Shown: positions 37,001 through 49,344 of the stretch, in pieces
How positions within the stretch are numbered: position 1 is the stretch's first letter
How the letters are laid out: every line of letters starts with the position of its first letter
Assembly: GCA_034687125.1 (NCBI GenBank)
Contig: JAQGBZ010000059.1
Coordinates: 1 to 64,000, forward strand
Direction of reading: 5' to 3'
Source of the DNA: Neelides folsomi
Lineage: Eukaryota > Arthropoda > Collembola > Neelipleona > Neelidae
Length of the DNA stretch: 64,000 bases
The notes under the pieces: model-generated
What the model was told of the DNA's origin: nothing
The model's database searches: none
What the model saw: only the letters and a program-made list of their open reading frames with translations
Made by a program: the position numbers and the translations under genes

Positions 37001-40000
37001 CTGGTATATTTATACATCTAATTGTCAAACCTTTCCACGGAAGAAAAGCCAATTAGCGCAATTAAACCCCGTTCCAGGTCCTTGTAGACTCCAATTGATT
37101 CTCCCGGCTCCTCCTTTCCGTGTATTTAAAAAGACAATTCCACTTCCGCTCCTAATCTCCTTAATGAGGAAAGTAATGAACTTTTCAAATTCCATTTTTC
37201 ATCCTCTGGGACTCGTCCTGAGCGGGAAAGTGAAAGGTGTTCGCACAGGAAGAGTACAGGGGAGAGGCAGTTAGGCCAAACTTTGGTCTTTGGAACAAGA
37301 AAGAAGAACGGTAAATTGTACACCCTTCTGCTCGAAAGAGAAAAATGATGCATTGAGCCCTTCGTTTCCTCCATTTGATTTAAAGACTCCGGGCCTTTAA
37401 ATCACCAACGCGTCTTTTTCTCACCCAAAATGGAGTGAGTTGAAACGGAGCGGCTAATTGGAAAACGAAACGTTTTCGACTCATTGACCGCAATTGGTCA
37501 TTTCCCCCATTTCCGCCTTTATTAAAAATGAAATTGAAGGGGGCGAAACGGGCCGTTCATATCCGAGTCCTAAATATGTATTTATAATGAGCGGCGTTGA
37601 GTTCTTCAACGATGCCGCTCACCAGCAACCTCAGTATTTTCCGGTGAGAAATTGGGATGCCGGGAGAATGGAGGAATCGAGATTGCCCCATTACTATCCG
37701 AGTAGATCCACCTCTAAAATCCCCTCATATATTCATGTTCCGATCGGAGGTGTGTGAGGGAAGATGAATTTTCATGGGGCTCATATTCCATATAATGAAA
37801 ATAACTACTTCTTCGCCTCCCATCCAAAATGGATAGCTTGTATTTATAATATGCACAAGATGAGGAACATTCATTCGTCTCATAATTTATAATGTCATGT
37901 TTGTATGAAGGCTCGAGCCATAAATCCCTTAATTTTAATTTTATTGCAATTTGACACAATCCTTTGGAGCATATGTAAATATCTGGGCCAACTTTTGATA
38001 CCAAAGTATACAACTTATTGTTAAAAATACAAATTAGATAAATTTTTATGTATAATACTTGATGATATGTTAATTGTAATAAATTATATAAGATGCTGTT
38101 CAATAAATCATGTTAGTTTCATAATACAATTAAAATCCTTATTAGGTACAAGATGAATTTAATTATCTACAAGTAATATGTTATATTAATGTTCATGAGG
38201 TTACATTGGCAAAGGGAGTTTCGAAGCGCGTCAAGTCCAACACTTGGATTCGACATGGTGTGTGTGAGAGACGTGTGGGAGTATAATAGAGTTGGTGAAA
38301 GCCGTTCACGCCATTCAACTCCCTTTGACAGTTTACATCCCTATGGGGTAAAAGAATGTTGGAGCACTTAACACTTTTCTTTCATCAGCTTGATGAGTTA
38401 CGACCATTCTGAGAACCCGGGAATTTAATGTGTTGGAATATTTTCCGAGGATTAACAACCGATTTCATAAAACAAATAATGGGGACAAATGGATCTTTGA
38501 AGGCTTTAAATTACATAATTATATACTTAACAAGTTGAAAGCATCAGTTGTTCATTTCAATTCGATACTAAATAATACATTCCTAAAATTGTTATAATAC
38601 TTAATCTTGCACTAACTTTAAATATAAGACTATAACTATTATTGTGTAACGCTCGTGTATGTAACTAAATGTAACTAAAAATAAGTATTATTATAGTTAT
38701 TGTAGTTATATAATGTATGGTATAGTTACATATCTGAACATATCTGTACATATAACATACGAAAATACGTAATACGTGAGTGTCTGTCAAGTTGAGCCAA
38801 AGAAAATCCTGCATCTACGCCCATAAATATTCAATATTAAATGAGTCGCTCATTTAATATGACACCTAAATTTGACATCCTTAATTAATTTAAAAATCGG
38901 TGAAAAGTTGGAGGCTAACAAATTTCCGTGGCATATTACATATAGCATAATATACCTGGTTGTAATAATTCTATTATAATATGGAGGGTATAATCGTTCT
39001 TTTATAGAATATTACTCAAGTGTTCAAGAGAATGGGAATCGACTAGAGTTATCAATTTATGGCAATGTCGTCTCAAAGAGGTTCCCAATGGTATTAATTT
39101 GAGAATAATTATTGACTTGGGAGTGGGATATTATTTGGAGGTTAATCCCGGTGTGGTTGGGAGTTGAAGAGTTTTTGGGCAGTTCTTAACTCAAAGTGTC
39201 TGAGAGTCTGTTGGAGGAACAAAGGAAGAAATATTGAATGAGTCGAATATGAATTTGAATGCTTTCAACCTCGTAAATCTTTGGTAGGAAATCCTTCAAG
39301 TTCTCCCCCAGGTCCTAATAGCCAATTAACATCAATAAATCAAGGAGCGGAGAGGAGGCTGAATAGTCAACGGGTGAGAATCCAATTTGGTTGAGAACCA
39401 AAGGACTCCTCCTCTCAACGGCCGACCGGAACCCCCGTCATAATTATTCCCCGAAAACTCATTGCGCTCCGAAAAAGCGGATTTTTGGAAAATCGTGAAT
39501 ACTACGAGAGAGCTTTCACTTACTCATGCCCAAGTACACGGGAAGGATAGGGAGACAAACTCCGGTCCTTTTAGCGAAAGTGGGAGAAAGGAAGGAAATG
39601 GCATGCTGACTGACTGAGTTTCTTCACAAACTCCTCGTACTTTTTGCAACCTCAGGAGGAGACGAATTTCCTACACCGCCAATGTACAAGGAATGTACAG
39701 GACTTTATAGCTTCAATTTTAACAAGGACCATGAACTACGTATCATTATACCATCCTTGTAGACTTATAATATTATTAGTAAAAGCCACTCCAGTCGGGC
39801 AAGGGTATAAAATAACAACTTTATAGGCCCATGGAAAGGAGTTTTTATATACGTATTAAGTCCAGACCGCTCCGGATAGGCAAATTGTCTCGAGAATAAG
39901 GAAGTTCGTCTTTTGGGGGCTTTTTAAGGGTGTTCTCAAGGAGGTCCGAGAGATTCTCTCCCTATTACTATTCCCGGGAAGAATTTGCCCAAGCACAATG

Positions 40001-42448
40001 GGACCTCATTTCTCGGGCCGAGTTTTAAATTAAACATTGAAAAATGTATTTGTTGAATTGAGACGGGCTTCGTTGATTATTCAACGTGCCGTCAGATGAA
40101 AATGATAGTTGAGAAATTGAGGTCCCCTGGATTTCATTATTTCCCCAAAATCCAATTCTCCTTCAAATTTTGGAGAGTTTGTCATTCCGCGGCCTGGGTG
40201 AGATATGTCCGTAGTGGAGGGCTATTAGCGAAATAGGGGCCGGCTACATCGGACGAGTCGCTCGGTCTCGGACACCCAAAATCGATGCTTGAGTGGAATG
40301 TGTGAGGAAGAGGCCGCGGGCTCGTTAGGGCCCTTTTTTAACTCCGAGAGAGCTGAGGTGGTCGTGAGGAAAGAACCAACTTCTCCCACCTGTCAACAAC
40401 CACTCCGACATGAGTCCTCACTCTCCCACCTAACACATTCCATCCACATCCACTGTCTCACACCGACTACCCTGCACCCATCAATGGTGAGATATGCTCC
40501 AGCGCATATCTATACATATATTGTATATGCATACACATACCATATATATGCAGTCGTGTGAGGAGCTTAAGGTGTGGGCTATAATATCAGTTTCAAATTG
40601 TGAGCGACAATCATCGAGTCCTTTGAGTCTCCCAGAGTCTCATCCATTAAAATTTGCATTCCGGGACTTGAGATCCGATGGCATATTGATCACTCCCCTC
40701 ATTTCCATATCTCCATCCATCCACGGTAAATAGAGAGGAGGCAGATGGGCGAAATCCTCCATCACCCACGGTGACAGCGTCTCAACCTATCAATCACTTC
40801 TTTTTCTTTAAATATCCGGAACAGCTCGAGTTCTTGAAAGGAATTACCCCAATCTTAACTAATACATCTTATACCCTCGATTTTCCTTGTCCTCTAACAG
40901 TCATTTTGAAGAAGTTTTATTCACTGTCTATTGGAAAATCCTATACCCAAATGCATGTACTTATTTTTAATGAGAGGAATTCATTTTATTCCGATTGAAT
41001 GGAGCAGAGTTGGAGTTTGGAGGAGTGAAAGTAAATAAACAATTTTCTACTCGCTTATTTACATAACTGTTAGTCATGTGAGATTTTTCATTCAGAGACA
41101 TTCGGAATAATTTGGAATTTCCTAACTTTCTTATTTGAATTGCTAATGAGCCCAGGCATACATTTGTCATACAAGTTTTTAAATGTCCGATTTGATAAAT
41201 ATTAATAGTGTTCCGAGCATACATGCTTACATACAATCCTCTACGTCCGCCTGAAGGATGAGCGGGGAAGTTGAAGCCGCCTGGAACGAACCGTTAAATT
41301 TGTCCAACTCCGACCCAGTTGGCCCCGGCACAAGGCCGTGGTTTGGCCAATTGTGCCAATGGATGGAATCATGGTGAGTTTTAAAGAGGGAAAGGGGCGC
41401 AAAAGGTCGCCGTCTTTTGAACATCAATTATGCATGGCAGAGTGAAATCTCTTTTTCACCCTATTAACTTCAGGGAGACAGGGAATGACTGAGATTATTT
41501 TAATTCCTTGTTTGCTCAGCGTTGGATCAACCTTGCCCTAATTGGACACCCGTTTCATCCATCTCCACCGCAGCCCATCGATTCTCACATATCAAATTAC
41601 TTCCTAATGCATATACTCAAAATGACAATTCCTCCTACTCAACCAACATAACTACAACTAAGCTATTATATACAATCTGGTATAGTTAACTATATGGTAG
41701 TATATAATAACTACATTATGTATTTATTGCGTCAACCATGTGCGTGTTGGTCTTCCGATGGAACCAGGATTCGCTTAAAACCATTTGAGAGGAGAAATTC
41801 TATCATTTCCACTCTCTTCACTTCTTCGAATCCCTAATTGTTACATGAGTTTATTTATTTATACCCAACAGCTTCTCTTTGTTTCCCGCTCACATTTGCA
41901 TATAAGCAAAATCAACATTTGTTCGTTGTTTGCATACATCCCCTTTCACCTCCATACAATACAACTATTTATTTACATTCAAAATTAACGAAGTTTTTGT
42001 AGTTATGTAAGTACATGTCAATACAAGCACAGTCACTGTTAAGTAGTATTCATGTAATATTAATAATATACAATATTGAATGAATATGGTGATTATATCA
42101 CAAACTAATCTGTACAAACCTTTACTCTATTATTGGATTATAAATATCTAAATACTTAAATATATGTGTAGTAGTGGTATTATCTGTATAATAAAGATTT
42201 AAAAATGATGCTTTTTGGTTGAAAAATAAGTGATATTATGAAATAAGTAGCAATATTTAGATAAATTGGTGTTATCTTTTGAATCCTGGATTTCATTTTC
42301 CCTTGAAAAGATTTTGAGAGTGAAATGGGGAATTCTTGGCACATCCCCTTCATTGTCCAATGGGCGGAGGAAGGTGAATCCTGTGGGGTAATGATGAGGT
42401 GGGAGGTGGTAATGGCCTGATCTCTCACATGATAACAAACGAGTCCTC

Positions 42449-42919
42449 ATGAGGAAAGTATTGAAAAATGGAAAATCGAGAGCCTCCCATCTCCGCGAAT
42501 TAATGTCCCATGGGAGTCGAGAAGAAATAAATGTTCATCATACTCCTGATAATCTCAGGCCCTTGGATCTGTGTTTTGAAATCTGGTGGAGGATCTTCCT
42601 CCACCAGGCCAATTTCTCTCTCAGCCCCGATGGATCCGATGGGGAGTTGATAACCCCTTCTTTTCTCTTCCTCAATGAGGACCATTTTTCGGCTCTCGAT
42701 GCCCAATCTCCCCACAAGGCTGTCGTAGCTCAAAGAGGAAATGAGCCATTGGAAAAGACGCGACCTTATCTACACTCCACTCTCATGCCAAAATTAAACT
42801 CCCAAGTCGTGAAAAATTTCCAGCTCGCAATTTCCGCTCCCATCTTCCTCCCACTTTCTCTTTTATGCTCCGCCATTCGACAAGCCAATTTCATATTTGA
42901 ACACAATTCACCAACATAA
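42449..42919 (+). other. Open frame of 156 codons, unrecognised
   Basis: The longest single open frame in the 34-44 kb region. It begins MRKVLKNGKSRASHLRELM and ends FIFEHNSPT. No domain, signal peptide or family signature is visible, and the hydrophobic stretch near its end (ISAPIFLPLSLLCSAI) is short. It could be a lineage-specific exon or chance in a GC-richer patch. Confidence 0.15.
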
Positions 42920-43261
42920 CTTCTTTGGCTCAAATTAAATCCGAGGATGAATGGGCCGACAAATTAAATTCCATCTTCATCATCATTTCAACACTGATAT
43001 TATAATTTGAAATCAACCGGCACTTTCCACCTAACTCCCAACACAATTCTTCCACTTGTGCTTCATCACTCTATGTAAATTTGGGAAAAGCTTTAATATT
43101 AAAGTATTTAAATATCTAAAGTGCAGCGGTATTTTTAAAAATAATTTTTAAAATTTTATGAATTGAACTATAAATGGATTTATATGAAAATAAATGAATA
43201 GGTTTTTGATTAGGTGGAGCAGATTTGTTTTTTTTGCTAGAGCAATCTGTTTAATAATAAA

Positions 43262-43657
43262 TTGATGTTTGAGCGTCTCCTCCTTGGCCATGAAAGAGTG
43301 GGAGAAATTCTTTGGTCTCAAAATAGAGCTTCCATGGACGTCCAACAAATATATTTTAAGCCATTGAAAGGAAAATGGGTTGAAGAGACGGCGAGTCAGT
43401 CGGATCTCAACTGTGCGACTCTCAACTTCGGATCCTCATCAGCAGAATATCGGTGTTCTTTCAAGTGGAAGCTACAAGGCGGAAAATTGAATCCATTGCT
43501 TTCGTCACACGCAAATTTACCCGACATTTCTCTCCAAGTCCTTATCGAATCTCAATTGATTTGGAATGAAGTTCGCCTCCGGCCCACGTGTCTGGACATC
43601 TATACACGCATGCATAGATATCTGAACAAAATAAAGTCGGTTCTTCAGAAGCTATGA
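43262..43657 (+). other. Open frame of 131 codons upstream of the GTPase gene
   Basis: Starts near MFERLLLGHERVGEILW and runs to KIKSVLQKL, 310 bp upstream of the GTPase start codon on the same strand. Its composition is fairly protein-like, but there is no family match. It is probably part of the 5' UTR or promoter region; an upstream coding exon is possible but not supported by phase or splice sites. Confidence 0.2.
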
Positions 43658-43966
43658 GAGATCTATAGGACGGCGATCGAACAAATAGCGACAGAGACTC
43701 AATTTGTCAAAGACTTCCCTAATGACATCCCATTGAGAGAGAAGAACTCCACCAATCTCAGTTTTAAAACCAAAGAAGACTCTTTATTGACCTTTGACCT
43801 CCTAGAGTATTTTTACCCCGTCGGATCATGTTCTGGTTCCATTTCCTTCCCTGTCCCCGTTCTCCATAAGAGTGGGACGTTTTAAGTGTGTGGCTATGCG
43901 ACTCGGCCTCTTCGACCTCTCCCCTAGGACCAGGGAAGAACTTGGCGTGTCAGCAACAAGTGGAGG

Positions 43967-46900
43967 ATGAGTTCCAGCACAATCCGCGGGATCCGCCGTA
44001 AGAAGTCCTCCTTGGGCGAGGTGAAAGTGGCCGTCGTGGGTTGTCGCGGCGTGGGGAAAAGCGGTGGGTTTCTTTTTGTCTATTGTCAGAGGGGAAGACA
44101 CAAAGGGGGAAGATAACATCCAATTTATACTTATTTCCATTGGCTCAGGTCCGCTGAGCGTGAAGATCTTTTCAAGCCCTCTCAGCCCGCCGTTTTTTTT
44201 CCATTCAAATCGCCACCTGATTATAGGCCTATATATTTATTTAATTTTATTAAACCAACACAGCTTTGGACAAAGATGAGACACAAAGGGGAAGAGATAG
44301 GTGCAGTTGTTGTTGCATGTACACTTTTGTGTCCTCTGGGGCGTTTGTGTGTATACAAGTGTATCAATATATATACTTATATTTATATAATAAGACATCT
44401 GTATCCAGACCTGGGGTTTTAAGGGAATTCTTGCCTTTTGTGCGTCTTGGGTTGACAAAGAAACTTTCCTCAAACTTCCTCCATTTTGGAGGTGTTGAGG
44501 AGATGTGGAGGGAAGAAAGGATTTCTATTTCGCATTTTTATCTCCAAGACGAAGGCATTCAAATTCAGAGGAGGTTTTGAGAGGAGTGTTGAGGACAGAA
44601 GAGCCATTGTCGCCGCCTCGTTCCCCCTTTTCTATTCTCCGTTTGAGAGATAAATAGGAACAATTGGGCTATACAAGACTATATCTCCTCCGAGATAAAA
44701 ATTTAAAAAGAAGGCATTCCTCGAAATTGTTCCGAGTTTACATGAGTGGAGCAGCGGCGAACATGGTCCTCATATTGTATCATTATACCTCACTTCCTTC
44801 CTCTCGGACCTTGTCATTCTCAAGTGGTGCTTTTCCCTTATTGATTCCTCCCGCCCAACTGCTCCATTTTTCACTCTTTTTCTCCACTCCTTTTCCTCAC
44901 ACGGCTTTCGAACCAAACTTTAGATTCAACTTTCCCAATCCTTCTCCTCATTAAGCTGGGGACGATCGTTTTCGAGATTCCAATTGGGTCATGTGCGCAC
45001 TCCACGGCCGTTGAAGAAATAATAATAAACTTAGTGAAGGCTGAAGGTCTCATCCTTCGGAGATTCTTTTTATGCATTCGGCTGTTGTTACACTGAGGCT
45101 GTTTGGCAAAAAACCAGGGAAAAGCCACAAGTTCAACTCTATGGATATTAGCAAAAGCCGGGGTGATCCAAACAGCCTTTTTTACACCAACACACTCCTT
45201 TTCACTTTCAGTTTAAAACCCAACAGATGTTTTACACGGAGGATAAATATGTGCGATTAAATAGATACCTCGTATTTATCAATTTTTGAGATAAAAGGCG
45301 GAAGAGAAGGAACATTAAATTCGGCTCAACGTGGGCCTTTTCCAACTTGCCAGATTTGCTAAAAAGAGGGTTTGTTGGAAGGCCAAGTAATTTTACATAT
45401 GTAAAAACAAATAACTAATAATTATGCATATTACGTTCCCAAATGAGGCCGATATTTGAATAAGCATGGAGAAATTCATATAATAATTGGGCTTGTTCGG
45501 ATCTTCCTAATTATGTCAAATGAAGGGAATCGATTGTTCACAAAGGATTCTTGGCAAAAAGATGATGTCTGGGAATTATTGAGGCTTGTGAGTTGGATCC
45601 AAATTTCCCTTTGGTGTATCGATTCCCTCCGTTACACGTAATTTCCTCGCACTTCATTTGGCTGGAAGTCGCGGGAGAGAGAAAGGGTGAAATGAGGATG
45701 CTCAATTTTATTAAACGCTGTGGAATTCTTGGCCAAGCTGTCGCATGCCAAAGCTCGAGTCTTTGGTCACAATTCTTTCTTCTTTCCCATCCGCTCTGGA
45801 AGGTATTTGCCCCATAAGACTCAGACTAAAAGGCATCTCTTGAGATTCGACGGAATTCGGAATGGAGGTCAAATGATAAAAGCCGTTTGATCCAAATTGG
45901 TTTCCTTCGTCCCTTGATTGGGCTTCTCGGAGACGTTGGGAGTGGTTGGAAAAAACCCAGGTGGACTCTGTCTTCCCTCCTGCAGGTGGAGGAGAATGTG
46001 AGATAAACATTCTCTCCAGAGGCCCTTGGCACAAGCTCAATGAAAATAGTCAGATGGTCGCCGTTAGTCATCAAAGGTATTTATAATAATGCGAGATGAG
46101 CAGACTTTGTCTCTCGAACCCAAATTTACGATCTGTTTTTAAAGGAATTAGTTGGAGAAGTGTTAAAAAGAAATAAAAGGTTTGGCGGCCGTCGTGCCCT
46201 CCTTCGTGACGAGTGCCAGGAAAACTTGGTTGCTCCGGGAGAGTGAGAACAAGATCATTTGGCATTCCGGGAATTGAAGTTTAATACCGCAAGGATTTCC
46301 CCTCATTTTCTCCTAATGAATGATGGGGAAGTGGGGCGGGTCCTTCCGCAACTGCTCCTATGCATATATTAAGGAATTGAGTCTCGATGATGCCCAGGAA
46401 TTTGCATTTCTCGGAGCAGAGGCAAGCAACAGCCGTGTATGAAACCCGACCAGGAATTCCCGCACAACACAATGGGAGGAAATATATAGTTAATATATCT
46501 CGAGGACGTCGGAGGAAGTCAAACGGCTCTTCAATTGTTTATACATTGCTTGGCATTGGGGAGAAAGGGAGCCCGAAAGTCCCCCGGTCTCAAGACAAAG
46601 GATGATGAGTGTTGAGGTTCGGGGAAGATGAATGGGATCTTGATGTGACAGTTGAGCTCAACTGTGAAGAAAAATGAGGGCGCGAAGAGACTCGCTCCCA
46701 TCTTTCCAATACACTACAAGGAATGGAGAGCCTCTCTTTAAAGGAGAGACAGGTAGGGCGGGTAATGAGATGCTTTTGAGAACCTTTTAGCCAGATGGAT
46801 CCTTCGAGTCCGCTCGCGTCACCTTCACGATGGAGGAAGTCGTTAAAATGGTCTTTTCTTATTTCAGCGCTCACTGTCAGGTTCATTACGAAGCGGTACA

Positions 46901-49344
46901 TTGGGGAATACGATCATCAGAATGGTAATTTCCAAACAATGCAATGGTGTAAATAATACATTTAATGCGCCCCATTCTCTCCTTCTAGAAAATCAATACA
47001 AGCATGAGGCCATGGTTGACGGCGAACCTGTCATTTTCGAAATCCTTGACACATGTCCAAAGGTACGATTTTTTATTTATTCTCTTTCGAGTGGATTCCA
47101 ATCTCGTGTTCGACTTCTCCCCAATAAATGTTTCAAAATACTTAAAGTAAATATTATCTGGTTTGAGAAATCGTTCCTCTGATTCAAATTTCCAACCTAT
47201 TTCATACCGCTCAACCAATGTGCCCTGACTCTCAAACCAATCCCAATTGTATTCTTTTATACCATCAATACGCATGCAATGTACAATATGTAAATAATAT
47301 ACCGTTCAATAAGTTCATTCATTTGAACGTGAGAGTGTTCGGTTGGGTGAGAGCTTTCCTTGCATATCGTCTCTTTACAAACCAAGGATATCCCATTCGG
47401 TTTCCCTATCTTCCTTCCCTTCCTTTCCTATTCCAAGCGCAATAGAAGGGAGCCAAAATATCACTTTCGTCTCACGCCTTTTTTGGACAATTTCGGGTAT
47501 CACTTCGGTTCGGATACACTTAGGGCCACCAAAATTTTTTGCGAAAATTTTTTAATGGTTCCGTTATGAAGTTATAATGTAGTTAGATTATTAATCCAAA
47601 CAGGAAAGAAACTATAACATAATACTTGACCCTTTTACGTAAATGAATGGACTTATTGGGCGGTATATTACTTAGCTGGAGATTAAAAATAGCAATGGGA
47701 TGTTTGTTATAACCTTTTAACTATTATATTTCGAGTATATGAATATGCAAGATTCGGGATCTGATAGAAATATTTAAAATTTCCAATTTATCTTGAACAA
47801 ATTTAGAATGATTTTGCCAACTTGGGATTGGATATTGAATATTCAAATATTGATATGGAAAGGATTATTGAATATTTTTCCCTCCATTTGGGATGAATGT
47901 TGTGAGGGGGGAAAAGGGCGTTTAATATTTAGGCCGGCGGAATGGGGGATTTTTCTGGAGGATGGGATCGATTAATATCTCACCTCCCTCCTGTCTCCCC
48001 CGACTCGACGATCAAAAAGGAGGAACGATACTCCAACTGTCACCTTGATTTACTCACTTACCTCCCCACCCACCCTTGAGAGCAGGGCTATGGGCATTGG
48101 GCGACCCGGAGAGAAAACCCATTTCGCCTCCAATACACCCTTTTTACTTCCATTTTAAGTGGGGAAAGTGCAAAGATTTGTTGCCGACTGATTGGTTAAG
48201 TAAAAGGCTTTAGTGTACGACCGGCTCTTCCTGACAGGTTTTTTCCCCGGTTCCTTATATCACTCCGGCCCTATGTTTTATAAGCCCTGGAAAGAACCAA
48301 AGAACCTCTGCCTCATTTATCTCAATTTCTCGAGGATTGATTCGGCGGTTCATAACAGCGTTCTTCCATGAATGCGGGCTCATTTCGTTTGTCATTTGAA
48401 GGGGGCCAACGAGTTGGTGTCTCAGAAGACGCTCCATTGGGCCGACGGTTTTCTCCTCGTCTACTCCATCACGGACCGTCAGAGCTTCAATTACATCAAG
48501 CGGGTGAAGCAGCAGCTGAGCGAGTACCGAACTGGGGAAAATACCCTCACTGTCTCGCCCACGACTAACGGAGTCCATCGTGAGAGCGGCCAATCCTCGC
48601 CCCTCCCCATCCCCATCGTCCTCGTGGGGAATAAGGCGGATATGGTCCATCTTCGCCAAATCTCCACAGAGGAAGGTGAGTCAGTCGAGGTCCATATAGG
48701 GCAAAGTCAAACGGCGGCTCAAATGGGTGAAGCCCATAAAAGTTCTTCTGGCTAAAACCGGGTTCTTTATGGACAAGCCTTTACGACCCTCCTTCATTTT
48801 CTTTTCTATGTGCAATTGGGGGCATAGGGGGATTCAATAATTCGGCTATGCCGGAGCCTCTCAATGTCTCAATATGGAGAACACATGGAGGTTCCCGAGG
48901 AATAATGGGCGGGAGTTGGGATATACGTAAAACTGGAGTTGATTGCAGGGGAAATCCTGGCCAAAGATTTAGACTGCTCATTTGCCGAAGTTGCCGCATC
49001 GGAACAAGTTGCTCCCGTCGCAGAAGTTTTCTTCGAGGTGAGGCTTCTTCCTTTTTGAATAATTAGATTAGTAAACAAGTGGGGGCGGGGTAGGAGCGGC
49101 TTAATGGATGCAGGGGATTTGGTTTTAAGAGCCATCTTATTCCTTTTGTGGGCCGTCGCGGAGCATCTCCGCGGTTCCTTTTACATGTCTTTTTTATTGT
49201 TCTCATAAGGTTTGCCGGGAGGTTCAGGCCGCCAAGAGGAAAACGAAGCAATCTCTGCTCGACCGCGTTCTCGGCAATAAAGCAGCAGCAGGGCTGAAGC
49301 TCTACGCTCGAGGCAAAAGTGATTCCGCTCTACCCAAAGAGTAA
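43967..49344 (+). CDS. RERG/RASL-like small GTPase with atypical switch II
   Basis: Ras-superfamily GTPase, closest in pattern to the RERG/RASL11/RASL12 group; function unknown here. Exons: 43967-44063, 46868-46924, 46989-47062, 48402-48675, 48949-49037, 49210-49344; 241 aa. P-loop G25-CRGVG-KS32 is intact and is followed by ALTVRFITKRYIGEYD, typical of the group. The G3 motif reads DTCPK (72-76) instead of DTAGQ, so the catalytic Gln is absent. G4 is NKAD (153-156). Between helix 3 and strand 5 there is a Ser/Thr/Pro-rich insert of roughly 20 residues (about 121-145). The C-terminus is basic (KRKTKQSLLDRVLG) and ends ..GKSDSALPKE without a CAAX box, so no prenylation is expected. Intron 1 is 2.8 kb. 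A poly(A) signal lies at 49890-49895. Confidence 0.9.

Larger units (their letters stand above)
34070..43966. other. 10-kb region without a nameable gene
   Basis: Alternating AT-rich sequence and patches of higher GC (about 35060-35960, 36370-37770, 38190-38400, 39100-40800, 42230-43060, 43210-43970). Some patches hold open frames or first-exon-like ATG-donor pairs: 35642-35687, and 37588-37644 (MSGVEFFNDAAHQQPQYFP followed by gtgaga). No protein family could be recognised and no exon chain assembled. The last part before 43967 should be the 5' UTR and promoter of the GTPase gene. Confidence 0.4.

Noticed and set aside
45711-46074. Minus-strand frames of 109 and 82 codons
   Set aside because: Inside intron 1 of the GTPase gene on the opposite strand, with no recognisable product; GC-richer patches of this kind recur throughout the window.
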